Assembly (NCBI GenBank): GCA_947044365.1
Contig: OX345636.1
Location: forward strand, 2,252,001-2,316,000
From: Petrosia ficiformis
Lineage: Eukaryota > Porifera > Demospongiae > Haplosclerida > Petrosiidae
Reading direction: 5' to 3'
Length of the DNA stretch: 64,000 nt
Shown: positions 21,013 to 33,004 of the stretch, in pieces
Layout of the letters: every line of letters starts with the position of its first letter
How positions within the stretch are numbered: the first letter of the stretch is position 1
Position numbers and translations under genes: made by a program
The notes under the pieces: model-generated
Seen by the model: only the letters and a program-made list of their open reading frames with translations
Told to the model about the DNA's origin: nothing
Databases searched by the model: none

Positions 21013-23420
21013 TTGGACAGAGATTCTACCCAAGCTTTATGTCAGCTAACTATGTTTTTTTTTTGTAAAAAAATACACGACAATTCGGTCTATATGTCCT
21101 TTATTGTAGTACATGTATTTAAAAAAACTTGCATTGCATTGCAAATACTAAATGGTTAAAATATCTAATTTAGTTTTAAGTACAGTTGCAAGTATTAAAT
21201 TAACAATTAGTTGGTTGTTCAGAATACATACCACAGCTACTTTGTTTTAATTACATTTGACTAGCTGAAACACTATTATTTTAGGGTGCTGTCTAGCTAC
21301 TCATATTTCATGCCAACAATTTAGTATATGTTTACTACTAAACGGTATATGTAATCTGGACATCAAAAGGGTTTGGAAACCTGCAAAAACATAATTTAAT
21401 TCATTCTAGTGTACATTTTTGGACATTATGTCGTACTAACATCACGCACCTAGCCACAACATCCTCTATGAAAATAACAAACTAAAACAATGTATTACTT
21501 ATTTGAAGTTCAATAATACATGCAAGAATTGAATTTCAATTTATTTAATGAAGTGATTTTCCTCCTAAGCACACACAAAACGTTACCCCCCACCCCCCCA
21601 AAACAGGCAAACACTGAGATATATAATAAGTCATTGGATAGAGATTCTACCAAATTTTTTTGTCAGCTAACTATAACATGTTTTTTTTTTCAAAAGCACA
21701 GTTTGGTCTATATGTCCTTTATCATAGTAGCTATTTAAAAAAATAAAATTTCCTGATCAAACCTTGGTTGCAGTGCAAAAAACAAAATGGTTAAAATATC
21801 TAGTTTAGTTAGTACAGTTGCAAGTATTAACCCTTAGAGCATTAATGTCACATAGATGTAAGTGTGTTCCTAGCATTACGAAGCACTAAAAATATTTGTA
21901 ATTGGTGTCAGGGATAAGCTCATGAAAATGGCTAAAAAAGTTGATGGTTTTTTGGCCACCCTTTGCCTTGAATAACGCATATGTGGGGAATTTTAAAGGG
22001 GGTGTCCTCCCATTAATGGGCTTGAAAAAGGGTGCAGGCCCTTTACCACCCACACAATTTGGGGGTTCAAGTGATTCCACCCATGCAATCTGCTGGGTAG
22101 CTGAGACAAATGGTTCCCAATTGAGTAATATTATTGATGTGATAACCTTTGAACTACATTGGTAATTAACTGGCAGATTTCCCTTAGCATTCCTTAACTC
22201 TATTGAGATTATAAGGCAACAAACTCAGGCATTTGGAAACCATAGTTATCCCATAGTAAGTGTACCCTACTATATAAATTATTGTGCAGGACTTATAAAC
22301 TCATTTATATTAAGTGTGCTTTAAATGTATTAATTCTGAGGTTTTAATTCCACTAACAATTGAAGGGCTCAGAGGTAATGTGGGCTAACCCAAAATCAAA
22401 TACTGGAAATCACCCGTAGTGCATAGAAATTTATTAAAAATTAGGCATATTCCACTACCAAAATTTAATTTCTTATTTTTTATCTGCCCTAAAACACATA
22501 TGAATAGTGTATTGCTGTTTTGTGGGTTAGACCACTACTCAGCCCTTCAATTATTAGTTTTGACACTATCACTGGCATGCAAAGAATTGTTTCAATCCAA
22601 GTTCAATTATTATTATTTCTATTTATATATTCCCCAATATTCATACTTGGCAAGCAAACTATTAATTATTATAAATTATTTATTACAATAATAATTATTA
22701 TGTCAAGTAAAACCCGAAATCGTGGGTGTAGATGGTGCCAACATGCAGTGGGGTTGTTTTGTTTGGCCCAGTTGCAGTCAAAAGAGGGAGAACACTGCAT
22801 TTGTATTAAACCTACAAACCTGGTAAGCAAGTTTGTAGAGGTAGTACTCCATGTCGAACAAGGAGCCAAGTTTGGTGTAGAAAAAGTATATAATATATAT
22901 GCAGCAGAGATGCCAGTGCTGGAAATGGGAAGAGGTTTGGAAAACAACCTCAGCAATTAGTTGGTTGTTCAGAATACATATATATAATACCATACTGCAT
23001 GTCACATCAATCACATCCAGATGATTATTACAAACTACACATATAACAGGACACAAGAACTACTTTGTCCTAATTACATTTGACTAATGGAAACACTATT
23101 ATTTTAGGGTGCTGTCTAGCTACTCATATTTCATGCCAACAATTTAGTTTATGTAAACTTATCTGGCCATCAAAAAGCTTTGGAAACCTAGATAAACGTA
23201 AGTGAATTCATTCATGCATGCATTTGTGCACATTATGTTGTAGTAAAATCATGCATGTAGCCACAACCTCCTTTATGACAAGTGACAAACTAAATTAAAT
23301 TGGCGTATTATTTCAGAATATTGTATTCCTCCTTTGAAGTTCAATAACACAGGCAAGAACTTAGACATGTGATTTTCCTGCTAAGCACCCACCGAACATT
23401 CACCCACTAAAAGACGTCAA
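21013..23420. repeat. tandem duplication, unit about 620 bp, second copy split by a MITE
   Basis: Copy A runs 21013-21633. Copy B starts at 21634 (GGATAGAGATTCTACC matching GGACAGAGATTCTACC), is interrupted at 21831-22953, and resumes with AATTAGTTGGTTGTTCAGAA to about 23420. Shared landmarks include GGTCTATATGTCCTTTA and GGGTGCTGTCTAGCTACTCA. The interruption is the piggyBac-type MITE. AATTAGTTGGTTGTTCAG-like sequence also occurs at 42468 and, inverted, at about 25970. Confidence 0.85.
21831..22953 (+). mobile_element. piggyBac-type MITE, copy 2, with an internal insert
   Basis: The left end is TTAA followed by CCCTTAGAGCATTAATGTCA. The family's 5' part runs to about 22110 and its 3' part from about 22705 to 22953, separated by about 590 bp not shared with the other copies. 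The right terminal CTCTAAGGG is eroded. Copy A of the surrounding duplication shows the uninterrupted host sequence GTATTAAATTAACAATTAG. Confidence 0.75.
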
Positions 23421-23696
23421 CACAAAATTAAATGTACAGTGGAACCCCTGTATAACGGCCACCCAAAGGGAATTGTATTTTGGCCGTTATATAGGGGTGG
23501 CCTTTGCTGAGGGGTTTAGTTTAGTATAACTCAAAAAATCTTTTTATTAACTGAACGCGATAAATACTCATTAATAGTGCATACATTATTGTTTTTTTTT
23601 AATTAAAGTACTCGTCTATTGTTGTTTGCCTGGCAGAGCTCATGTTAGCAAAATGTAAATCAATCAGGGAGTCTATTTGTGCTCCCAGTGTCGTTG

Positions 23697-25176
23697 CTAA
23701 TTCATTATGCCCAAAAATGCCTGAAGATCTTCTACAGCAGATATGGCTTCTTGATAGGTACCATAATTTAAAGCAGGCAGTTGCAGATCAAAGGACTTCT
23801 CATCATCGTCATCCTCCCATGTACTATCCTCTAGTTGATTTTGAGTAAGTTCAGCCATGAATTGATCGTCCCAATCATCACTAGCATCATCACAAATTGG
23901 CAAATCGTCGCTAGCTAAATATTCTTCTGGAGAGCAGGTAGGACTAATATTTATCTCATTGACAAGTGTTGATAGCTCATCATGGCTTTCATCATTAGCA
24001 AAGGGGTCTTCATCTATGATTGCAAAGGGGTCTTCTAGCACTCCAGTACGAGATACAACAATGGACTCGGCAGATAAAATACCACATTTCTTAAAGCATT
24101 TAACGATGGTATTCTGTTTCACAGTCTTTACGATTTCAGCTCCAGTCAAGTGTTGTATGATCAATCTTTGACAATACGTAACGTAGTAGAAGAGTTTTGT
24201 AGTGCACTTTGAAGTTTTGATTGATGCCTACATCCAATGGCTGTAATTTGGATGTCGTATTTGGAGGCAGAAAAATCAATTTAATGTGGCTGTACGTTTC
24301 TTTTAACTCATGAGGATGACACCCAGCATTGTCTAGTAGAAGTGCTACATTCCTCGATTGTGAAGAGAATTTCCGATTAAGCTTAGTCAAGTTAACATCT
24401 AATATTTCACCAGTCATCCATGCCATTGGCTGACTATAGTAATGAACGGGAAGAATGGAAATGTTAACGCCTTTAAAACATCTGGGCTTCTGAGACTTCC
24501 ATATGACAACTGGTAACTCCTTTTCCCCATCAGCATTCACTATGACAACAACAGTAAACCTCTGCTTCGACTTCTTACCACCATGACATGCACTTCCTTT
24601 AGTTCCAAATCCAGTCTCAGGCAAACCACGCCAAAAAAACCCTGTCTCATCCAAATTGTAAATCCAGGTGTCAACAGTTTGACCATAAACCTCCCCTGAT
24701 TCACCACAAATCCTCACTTGCTTTACATTATTTCTCTCTTTCCATCTCACTAGCCAACCATTAGAGGCTTTAAATTCCACTATATTTAGCTGTTCTGCAA
24801 TTTGCATAGCCTTTTCACAGAGCTGTGGGCCAGATGGATAAATATTGCGAGATGTTGCCAATAAATACCATCTATACAGAGCTTCATTAATAGGAGCAAA
24901 TTCAGACTCACAACATCTCTTTCTGGTCAAAAGACTTGTACTAGACATGTTGGACTCATAAAGCTGAACTATATTATCCTTGTTCTTAATTATACTATTT
25001 ATTTGAGTTTTACCACATGAAATCTTTGTGGCTATTGCTCTACCACTGATTCCAGGATTCTTCTTAGCTATATCTATGACTTGGTACATGTATTTTTCTT
25101 TCAAACTAAGAGCATGTCTTGATACTTTAGCAGCCTTAGACTTGGCAGTAGAAACACTAGAAGAACGAGAAGACAT
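23697..25176 (-). pseudogene. pogo/Tigger (DDD) transposase, damaged
   Basis: Start at MSSRSSSVSTAKSKAAKVSR (25176). An N-terminal helix-turn-helix (NPGISGRAIATKISCGKTQI) precedes a CENP-B-type DNA-binding region (LQ-like SGPQLCEKAMQIAEQLN, FKASNGWLVRWKERNNV). The DDE core has NLDETGFFW, LLLDNAGCHPHELKE and LQPLDVGINQNFK, with 32 residues between the last two Asp, the DDxD arrangement of pogo. The linker before NLDETG is about 20 residues shorter than usual, suggesting an internal deletion. A one-base frameshift near 24170 separates the core from the acidic C terminus (LTGAEIVKTVKQNTIVKCF onward). A TATA-less, 71-bp gap separates its start from the divergent ORF. Confidence 0.85.
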
Positions 25177-25247
25177 GATCAGCTGTAGCGAATAATGATG
25201 TTTCAGCACTCCACGTGGACACTTAATCACTGTCATACGTGATCAGT

Positions 25248-25586
25248 ATGGCCAGCAGTAGTCTAGTATCAGTATCAGAATTCTAAGTGAACTCGTACAT
25301 CAGAGGTTGCCATGCATACATGAATGCCTGGAACCCATTTGTTGGAAAACAATTACCACTAGAGAGAGAGCCAAATAATCCTCATGATTGTTTTTGTGTA
25401 GCAGTGAAAAAAGATGGCTCAATAGTTGGCCATTTACCTTTCAACCTAGCTCCCACAGTGGCAGCGTTTCTTAGTAGATCAACAAACAGTGGAGTAGCTG
25501 AGGTAACTGGTTCTAAAGTGAATAGAAGTGGAGGCTATGGACTCCAAATTCCATCCAAGTATTATATGGACCAAAAAACTACATAG
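25248..25586 (+). pseudogene. HIRAN-like domain ORF carried inside the pogo element
   Basis: Codons from ATG 25248 read MASSSLVSVSEF then TAA, after which the frame stays open to 25586: CHAYMNAWNPFVGKQLPLER, EPNNPHDCFCVAVKKDG, SIVGHLPFNLAPTVAAFLSR, GYGLQIPSKY. The REPNNPHD...AV...VGHLP arrangement is the HIRAN (HIP116/RAD5p N-terminal) signature, a DNA-end-binding module. About 100 residues form the whole product, so it is a stand-alone domain. A single stop near the N terminus is the only defect; translation could start at a downstream codon. It lies wholly within the transposon ends, 71 bp from the transposase start. Confidence 0.6.
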
Positions 25587-25924
25587 ATAAGCTCAAGACT
25601 ATCTGTAGCAAACTAAACAGCGATGGCTGCTTTGAATTTTGTGCATTTTTGTTTTATTATTGTTTTACTATTCAGTATTACTGTACACTGTTGAGTTGAT
25701 TAATGTTTAATATCGTGGGTGTGGCCACGCAGTCGTTTTTCTCAGTGGTGTAGCTGGTGTTAGGGACCATCTAGTGTTCGTTATATGCAATAGCGAGGTG
25801 GTCGTAAATCAGAGGTTGCCTTAGCAGGTAAGTATGTTTAATTTGAATCCGGACCAGGACATCTGGCCGTTATATTATAGGCGACTGCTGTTCAGGGGTG
25901 GTCGTTAAGCGGGGTTCCACTGTA

Positions 25925-26174
25925 TAATTGAATATAACTAGTACAAACTATCTGTGGTATAATATGTATGTATTCTGAACAACCAACTAATTGTTAATAC
26001 CATGCAACTCTACTAACCACTAAATTAATGAATGCATTAAAGTGCAGAACCCTCGCACAGTAAATTGTTTAGTGCATATGAGGCTGGTTCCACTGTGAGT
26101 GCCATGCAATCATGTGATGGCACACTCCACATGTCTCTTTATGCAACACTATTCAACTAGTAAACACAGAGTAA
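25925..26174. other. spacer between pogo element and MULE
   Basis: Contains an inverted copy of the host repeat AACAATTAGTTGGTTGTTC near 25975-26005. No gene. Confidence 0.5.
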
Positions 26175-26183
26175 TATCATGAT

Positions 26184-29100
26184 CGAAGTGTCTAGCAAGC
26201 AGGTACACTTGGAGATCTTAAACAACAGGTTCCGGACAGATAAGCTCCTTTCGATACATGCCGGGAATTAATGCCATGCCTATCGGGAATTAATGCCACA
26301 CCCATAAACAGATTCAAAAAAGTAATGGATGGTTGTGATGAAGAAACAGCGGTTGAGAACGAATCGGGAGAGTCTTGTGATCCTACAACCGAAGAATCTG
26401 TTGACCTTTCCATTGCCTGCCAAGTAGAATTAGAAATATCTAGTGATGGTTCTAGTTTGCCAGCTACTGAGCCTGAGTTTGCCTCGGAGTTTGCTGTTGG
26501 AGATAAATTCGAAACTTCTGAACAATTGGAAAAAAAATGAAGGAATATGAGCAAATAAATTCAGTTCAATTTTGGAAACGTGACTCATGAACTGTTGAAA
26601 CGGCACAAAGACGAATGGACAGACATTTGAATGCAAGGATAAAGTACTACGAAATTCAGTATAATTGCATTCACGGTGGCAAAAAGTTCAAGTCTGTGGG
26701 TGAAGGGAAACGTGCCTCATCGTAAGTATCTGGTATTACTTTGTCACTCAAATGACTATGATTTACTTACATACAGAACTTTTCGTAAAGGCTGTCCAGC
26801 CATGATTTCATTTCGTGCCACCGAGGATGGTCAATATCTAGTGTAAGAAAGTTGATTGAGGAACACAATCATGCTATTAGCAAAGTAAGACATCTTGTAT
26901 ACATGATATCTGCGATTAGGTCACATAGCTCCCTTTCATATAGCAACTGTTTAGAAGACTACCTTGACAAAGAAGACTAAATAGTTCAGAGAAGAAAGAA
27001 GCAGAAAAGTTTCTGAATTTACAAGTGAACAAGAAAATGTTGCAAGACAAACTGTGCCAAACAACTGGAAAGATTGTTACATTAAAAGACATAACCAATA
27101 TTAGTAGCTCGATGCAAGCCAAGACTACTCGTAATGATTTGGAATATTGTGTTCAAAAACTAACAGAAAAATATGGTACATGTATGTTATCTCACTTATC
27201 TCTGTATTTTTTACTATTTCTTTGTGATATCTCTTCAGGTGCTTGTGTTGAAGTAGTGACAAGTGAGTCTAAAATTTTTCAAGGTCTTTATTTTCAAGAT
27301 GAGGAAATAAAAAATGTATTTGCAGCATACCCCGAGTTTGTATGTATAGATGCAACATATAAATTGATCGAGTTGCGATTTCCTGTGTGCGTAATTCTTG
27401 TGGACGATGGCAATGGGCAAAGTGAAATAGCTGCTGTCTTTTTAATGCCTGAGGAAACTGAAGAGTCCATGTCACACATGATGAATGTTCTCAAAAAAGA
27501 GAATTCAAATTGGCCATCAGTTCGTGTATTCATGGGTGACAAAGATTTACGTCAAAGAGAAGTACTTGCTCTTGCTTTTCCTTCAGCTCATTTAGTCATC
27601 TGCCTATTTCACACTTTTTGAAGTATTCGTCGTGAGATAACCTGTGAAAAAATGGGCATTACTTCTGGACAAAGAAATATGTGCTTAGAATTTCTTCAGC
27701 AGATGGCTTATTTCACATCTATTGACAAATATGATGAAATTTAAACTCGGTTTAGTAGTAGTGCTCCCATAACAGTCCTTGAGTATTTCAATACCAATTG
27801 GCACAAAATCAGAGAACAATGGACAATGGGTATGAAATTCTGTTCGGGAAATTTTTTGAATACCACGAACAACAGCCATATACCTAATGCGAAGCTGAAA
27901 TCTATCATCTCACAATACTCATCCCTAGAAGAATTTATCGACAAGCTTTTTTTTTAATCATTCGAGTATTGCGATCTGAGAGAGATCAAAAAGCTGCATT
28001 GGCTGCTCAAAAAGTTCCTGTAGTTTATCATTCCTCAGCCAATACCTCACTCGTGAAATATATTGAATACCTTACTATGTATGCCTTCAACTTTGTCAAC
28101 AAACAGATGGAGTTGAAAGTAAAGGTGAAGTTCATACTCAAAGATGACCAGTACAAAGTAGATTCAAGTGAGGGAAGAATTGGAGTGTCATCCGTTGAGT
28201 GTGAATGCATGTCATGGAAATCAATGGGACTACCCTGTCATCACATCTTTGCAGTGCGTGAAGAACTAGGTATAGATCTTTATGATGAAGAACTGTGTGA
28301 CAAGCGCTGGTCCCTCCGCTACTATAAAGAAACTCAGCATATATTTCAACCCTCCAATTCTGCTAACACTTCTTCTCATGACTTCCAACCTGTAACAATC
28401 GCCGAATTACCTGTTTCCAAAAAAAAGGTCAAAGTCACAGGTATATGGCTGTTTCATTTACTGGAGTAAGTGCTCCACTAAAACTTATGTTGTGTTGACG
28501 TGTTGCTATGGGTGTGGTATGAAACAAAAAAGACATGTCATTATAGCATTTTTTTATACTTATTTTTCCTAATCTTCACAGGCAGAAAAGTTTCATCATG
28601 CTTCTCAGCTCACCACAAAATTAGCCTCACTTGCATCAGAAAGCACGGGTTCAGTCTTCATGTTTCGATGTGATATTCTCAAAAGAATAATATCAGTTTG
28701 GGAAACCGGGGAAGATGTTAATGAGGAATTCAGTGGTTAGTTGTGTAAATTCATGAAAATTATGAGCATAATTATGTATAATAATTATGATAGTTGTATC
28801 TCCCTTGGAGAAGTCACAGTCATCAAGTAGTAAATCATCAACTAGTATCACTGTTGGAGGTCATGAATAAACAGGTTTGTAGAACATGTTAATCTATGGA
28901 ATTACCAACTTTATGTGTCTTTATGAGCAGATAGGATTGGAGGTGATGACTGGATTCTCATTTGTTGGACAATGAGCAATCAGTGAAACAATCGGCAACG
29001 ACTGACCACGGTACATACCATTTACAAACTTGTATATATTATGAATAAGATGATAATGTGTATTGTTGTGAAAAGACTCGTAATACTGCATGTACAATGT

Positions 29101-30301
29101 ACTTTGTGTGCAAATGCAGGTGGAATTGAAATAGGTGAAAGTGCTAACAATAATTCTCAATTGATGGACAGTGGGCCATCAGAAAAGCAATCGAAGACTG
29201 ACACACTAATCCAAGGTACATGTATTCTATATAACAAATATCTCATTCCTTTTATACTGATCAGACAATAGCCATTCTGACTATCCAGATAGAATCATTG
29301 AACAGAATTGAAAAGGGTATAAAGTGTGCAATGTAATTTAATAATGGTGAAATAATTTTCCCATATCCATTAATTATGTAGGGATTAACAACCCCCTTTC
29401 CACGATTCATTGCTCTCAATCCTATGATTCCCGATTTGTCAGTTACTGAGTTGGATAAACGTATACAGAAGGAGAACTCTCTTAAAGGTATAAATATAAA
29501 CTCATTAAGATTGTGATCAGTTTTACATTTAGAAATTTCACTTCCACCATTGATTCGTAAGAGAGGATGACCTAAAGGGCACGAATCCATTGTAATTGGT
29601 CTTCCATCTAAAAAGAAAAGGCATAGCAAGCTCCTTCCTTTCTTGAAACTTCACACATCATTAAAAGAAAACCGTTAGTAAAGTACTTGCTCATGCAGTA
29701 ACTCTAAAATCATGTTCTCACCAAGCAGGTATGCTAGCCTGGTTTGTGAGCAATGAGGTTGCAAAAGCAGTTCTGGAGGATTCAAAGCAGCTGATACAGG
29801 AAACAGATGTGGAAGTTATGCCTGAAAATCTTCCTGATGCTATTTTGGATGAGAATGTTGATGTGCATCTCATTCGTCGGTACTTTTCCAATTATGCTTG
29901 CAAGAAAGAAGAGTAATCCAGTCTACACATGCAATGATTGCTCTCCTGACCTTCACGAGTTTCCATCCATCATCTGTGACCACTGCCTGACATGGTTTCA
30001 CATGAAATGTGTAGGGATGAAAAAAAGTCCTAAATCCAAGCATTGGTTTTGCCAAAGGTGTTACCAAAGTTGACTGATCTAGTACTCAATTTGTTGCCAC
30101 TATTATGTGTGTACGTACAATTCTTTTTTTCTTGAATTATCATTGCTACAAAAACAAATTAATAAACTTGTTTTTTTTTTTTTGCATGTGTTTATGGGCG
30201 TGGCATTAATTCCCGGCATGCATCGAAGGAGTTTATCCGTCTGGAACCGGCTTTTTAAGATCTCCAAGTTCGAAACCGGTACCGGCTTGCTAGACACTTC
30301 G
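26184..30301. mobile_element. Mutator-like element (MULE), 4118 bp, 9-bp target duplication
   Basis: Long inverted ends of about 120 bp start CGAAGTGTCTAGCAAGC on each side and share TTGGAGATCTTAA, the GGTTCC block, CATGCCGGGAATTAATGCC and CCCATAAACA. TATCATGAT flanks both sides (26175-26183 and 30302-30310), a perfect 9-bp duplication as expected for MULEs. The left end repeats GGGAATTAATGCCA twice. The single coding unit is the ZSWIM-like gene described next. Confidence 0.9.
26325..30073 (+). pseudogene. MULE transposase, ZSWIM3-like, with SWIM and PHD zinc fingers
   Basis: Start MDGCDEETAVENESGESCDP at 26325, acidic N terminus. Then a FAR1/WRKY-like DNA-binding region (CIHGGKKFKSVGEGKRASS, FRKGCPAMISFRATEDGQYL, EEHNHAISK). 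The MULE catalytic core follows: FVCIDATYKLIELRFPV (first Asp), VRVFMGDKDLRQREVLAL (second Asp), then EYFNTNWHKIREQW. A SWIM finger (VECECMSWKSMGLPCHHIFA) lies at about 28200-28245. Later exons give LTTPFPRFIALNPMIPDL, an RKRG-stop-PKGHES segment that resembles an AT-hook, and a C4HC3 PHD finger (YTCNDC...CDHCLTWFHMKC...WFCQRC) ending at TGA 30073. Introns are GT-AG. Breaks include frameshifts at A-runs near 26535 and 29915 and several Arg-to-TGA stops (RDS, HTF, RKRG contexts). Confidence 0.8.
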
Positions 30302-30479
30302 TATCATGATACCAACAGTTATCAGGTTTTCACACATATTGACAGACTTACATACCGAACGTTGTACAAAACAGCTAATGGCAGCTCGCCACTGTTCGAC
30401 AGAAATCATAGTTCACAGGGTTGATCAAAAGAGATATATACAAACGCACTCCACAACAACTCTCTAACACACGGAGCAA

Positions 30480-30906
30480 ATAGAACACAAGCACGCATGC
30501 GCACGCTGACATCCACGTGTTTCAGACCTCAATATGGCGTTTACAATATCGATTACTGACGGAAATATCTCAGGAATGGTAAGGTATTTCAACAAATCGC
30601 TCATATTACGGGACAATCATAACCAACAAGTTTGAAAATCTACCTTTTAAATCTGCACGAGTGAGTATCCACGAAGTTTGGGTAGACACACACACACACA
30701 CACTCACTCACTACACTATAACCCTCCGCCTACGCGCTCAGGTTAATTATTTGTTTGCAGTGTTTCCTATATATAATTTTAATATAATGTGGCAATAATT
30801 CTAGAATATAATCTTATAAAAATTTAATAACAACTCATGAGTTCATGTTCTCTATATTTTCCAGGATTATCCTCAGTGATTTGGAAACGGTGGAACTACA
30901 GATGTG
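30480..30906 (+). CDS. possible CpG-type promoter and tiny first exon
   Basis: ACGCATGCGCAC (30493-30504) resembles an NRF-1 site, and CAATATGGCG places an ATG at 30534. The frame reads MAFTISITDGNISGM and meets GTAAGG at 30579. If the second donor (AAGGTATTT) is used, it joins the acceptor TTTTCCAG at 30864 to give RIILSDLETVELQM and a stop at 30906, about 30 residues in all. The product is too short to judge. It could be the remnant of a host gene whose 3' part is lost. Confidence 0.25.
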
Positions 30907-32569
30907 ATGGCTGTTTCTCTTGTTGTTGACAAGTTTGTTACAATGAAAACATACAACATCATTTTAGATTAATCACACATAATTATATTGAAAGTGAAAG
31001 TGAGTTGTAACAAACTGCAGTGTAATAAAGTATTTAACAAAATGAATGTTAACCAAAAACTGTAATTCAATAACTATAACTCAATATTGATCTCTAATGT
31101 ATATTCTATCAAGGGTAATAAGTATGGAAAATATATTTTACAAAATGTAACAGAAAATTATTTTCCAATTATTAATTTTAAATATAATTAATTTTGATAA
31201 GTACAAATATTTTATGAATTAAAATTCACTATAATCAAAATCTTTATACTTTTATGATTATATCTCAAAGCAGAGTTATGATGTTATTTAAAAATTGCAA
31301 ACTTTTACATACAAAAATATATCTCTTTAGAATAGCATTAATAAATCGGGTTCACTATATATAGGGAGCAGCTTCTAAACACACTGTACTTAATCAATTC
31401 AGTGTCAGTAAACTGCAGTTGTTCACATGTACTACAAATCATACATTATACACAAAAATATATAAATTGGAAAGAAATACCTTACTGGTGAGCTGATGTG
31501 GAATATGCTATGCATACTGCATGCAAAAAGTTTGGGATTAATTTTAGCTCTTGCTTTTGGAAGCAATAGTTTACTGACTTTTGGTTACATAGTCTATGAA
31601 AATGTGTTGGAAAAAATCGATTCTGTTTCAATAAGTCTTTTTATTGTTTACTTCATCTCATAAAGGATAGTGCTGTACATTAAGTATCATGATCGTGCAC
31701 AATTTCATACTTCAAAAACAATCCATTACACGCATAAAGCAAACAACAAAATAATATAATAAACTACAAAAATTATACTTAAAGCTGGACAACTGACTGA
31801 AGGATTTCATTAGCATTGCAAAATATCACAAGCTGCTGCAGTCAATTCAACATCAAAATTATTCTTACAATCCTTGTAAAATGTTATATCCTGAAAAACG
31901 TATTTATAATCGTCTTAACCATTTAGTCACTGAAATTTTTAACTACATAACAACTGAATCCAAGTATTTAATCCAATTAATGTGAACCCAACAACTGTAA
32001 TTCAACAACTTTAACTCATTAACTGTTGTCCATACATCAATCTCAATAGTGTATAGCACGTATCCAATCAGTAGTAATATAGAAAAAAAGACATATGTGG
32101 AAAAAATATCCCTAAGTTTGCTTTCAGCACTGTGTGATGTACAACATTCAGTAATCTGACATGACTACATTTTTCATGCATGAAACACAACAGTCTATTA
32201 CAGTTATTAATTTGATTATCTACCGTACTTATTTTTAAAGGTTGTTGTGCAGCTTTAGGAATATATTTCAGCAGCCATTAGTTCCTTTTTCTACATAAAG
32301 TACAAGCAGTTTTTGTGAATGTATGTACATGCTTCTTGAACATCAATTTTAAAAAAAAGTGCAGTGTCAGATCCGTGGGATTCGTAGGTTGGATCAGTAC
32401 ATTGAATTAACTAGTAAGCATACCACACCCTGCAAATTAAATACCTGCACTTCATTCTTGCTTGAACCTTGATTGCTCCACCTACTTTACCTTGCAAATT
32501 AAAGTGGATGTGCAAACACGTGAAATCACAACTGACACATTGACAAATTGCAAACATAATAATGAGTGC
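30907..32569. other. non-coding region with a diverged internal repeat
   Basis: Segments around 31040-31130 and 31980-32080 share AACTGTAATTCAA-AACT-TAACTCA and ATCTCTAATGTATA-like blocks, suggesting an old duplication. No coding support. Confidence 0.5.
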
Positions 32570-33004
32570 TGAGCTTGTTTTTCACAATTCTTCCCATTTC
32601 CAACACTGGCACCACTTCTGTAGATATCATGGCCACAGTTCACCTTAGAGTTAAGTCCTTTTCCATAATGGAGTACTACTTCCAGCAACTTGCTTATCGG
32701 GCCCTAAGCGCTTCGTAGGACTAATTCAGGGGCAAACAAAACGACCAATGTCTCAGCTACCCACCAGATTCCGTGGGTGGGGTAACTGAACCCCCAAATT
32801 GTGTGGATGGCGAAGTGAATGCACCTCCTTCGAAACCCCATTAATGGGGGGATGTGCACCCACCTTTAAAATTCCCCTCGTACCCAATATTTAGAGGAAA
32901 AGGCAGCCGAAGAATCATCAACTTTTTTACCATTTTCATGGGCTTATCCCTGGCACTAATTACAAACATTTAGAGTCTAATGTCACCTATAAGTGCTCTA
33001 AGGG
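32570..33004 (-). mobile_element. piggyBac-type MITE, copy 3
   Basis: Inverted orientation: starts near GAGCTTGTTTTTCACAATTC, passes through CTTCCCATTTCCAACACTGG, and ends GTGCTCTAAGGG at 33004, followed by TTCATTAA where TTAA would be expected. About 100 bp shorter than copy 1. Confidence 0.7.

Larger units (their letters stand above)
23437..25922. mobile_element. pogo/Tigger-type DNA transposon, 2486 bp
   Basis: Begins CAGTGGAACCCCTGTATAACG and ends with the inverse GGGGTTCCACTG, flanked by TA on each side (23435-23436, 25923-25924), the Tc1/mariner target. The inverted ends extend imperfectly into TGGCCGTTAT-type repeats. It holds two head-to-head genes: the minus-strand pogo transposase and a plus-strand HIRAN-like ORF. 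Confidence 0.9.
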
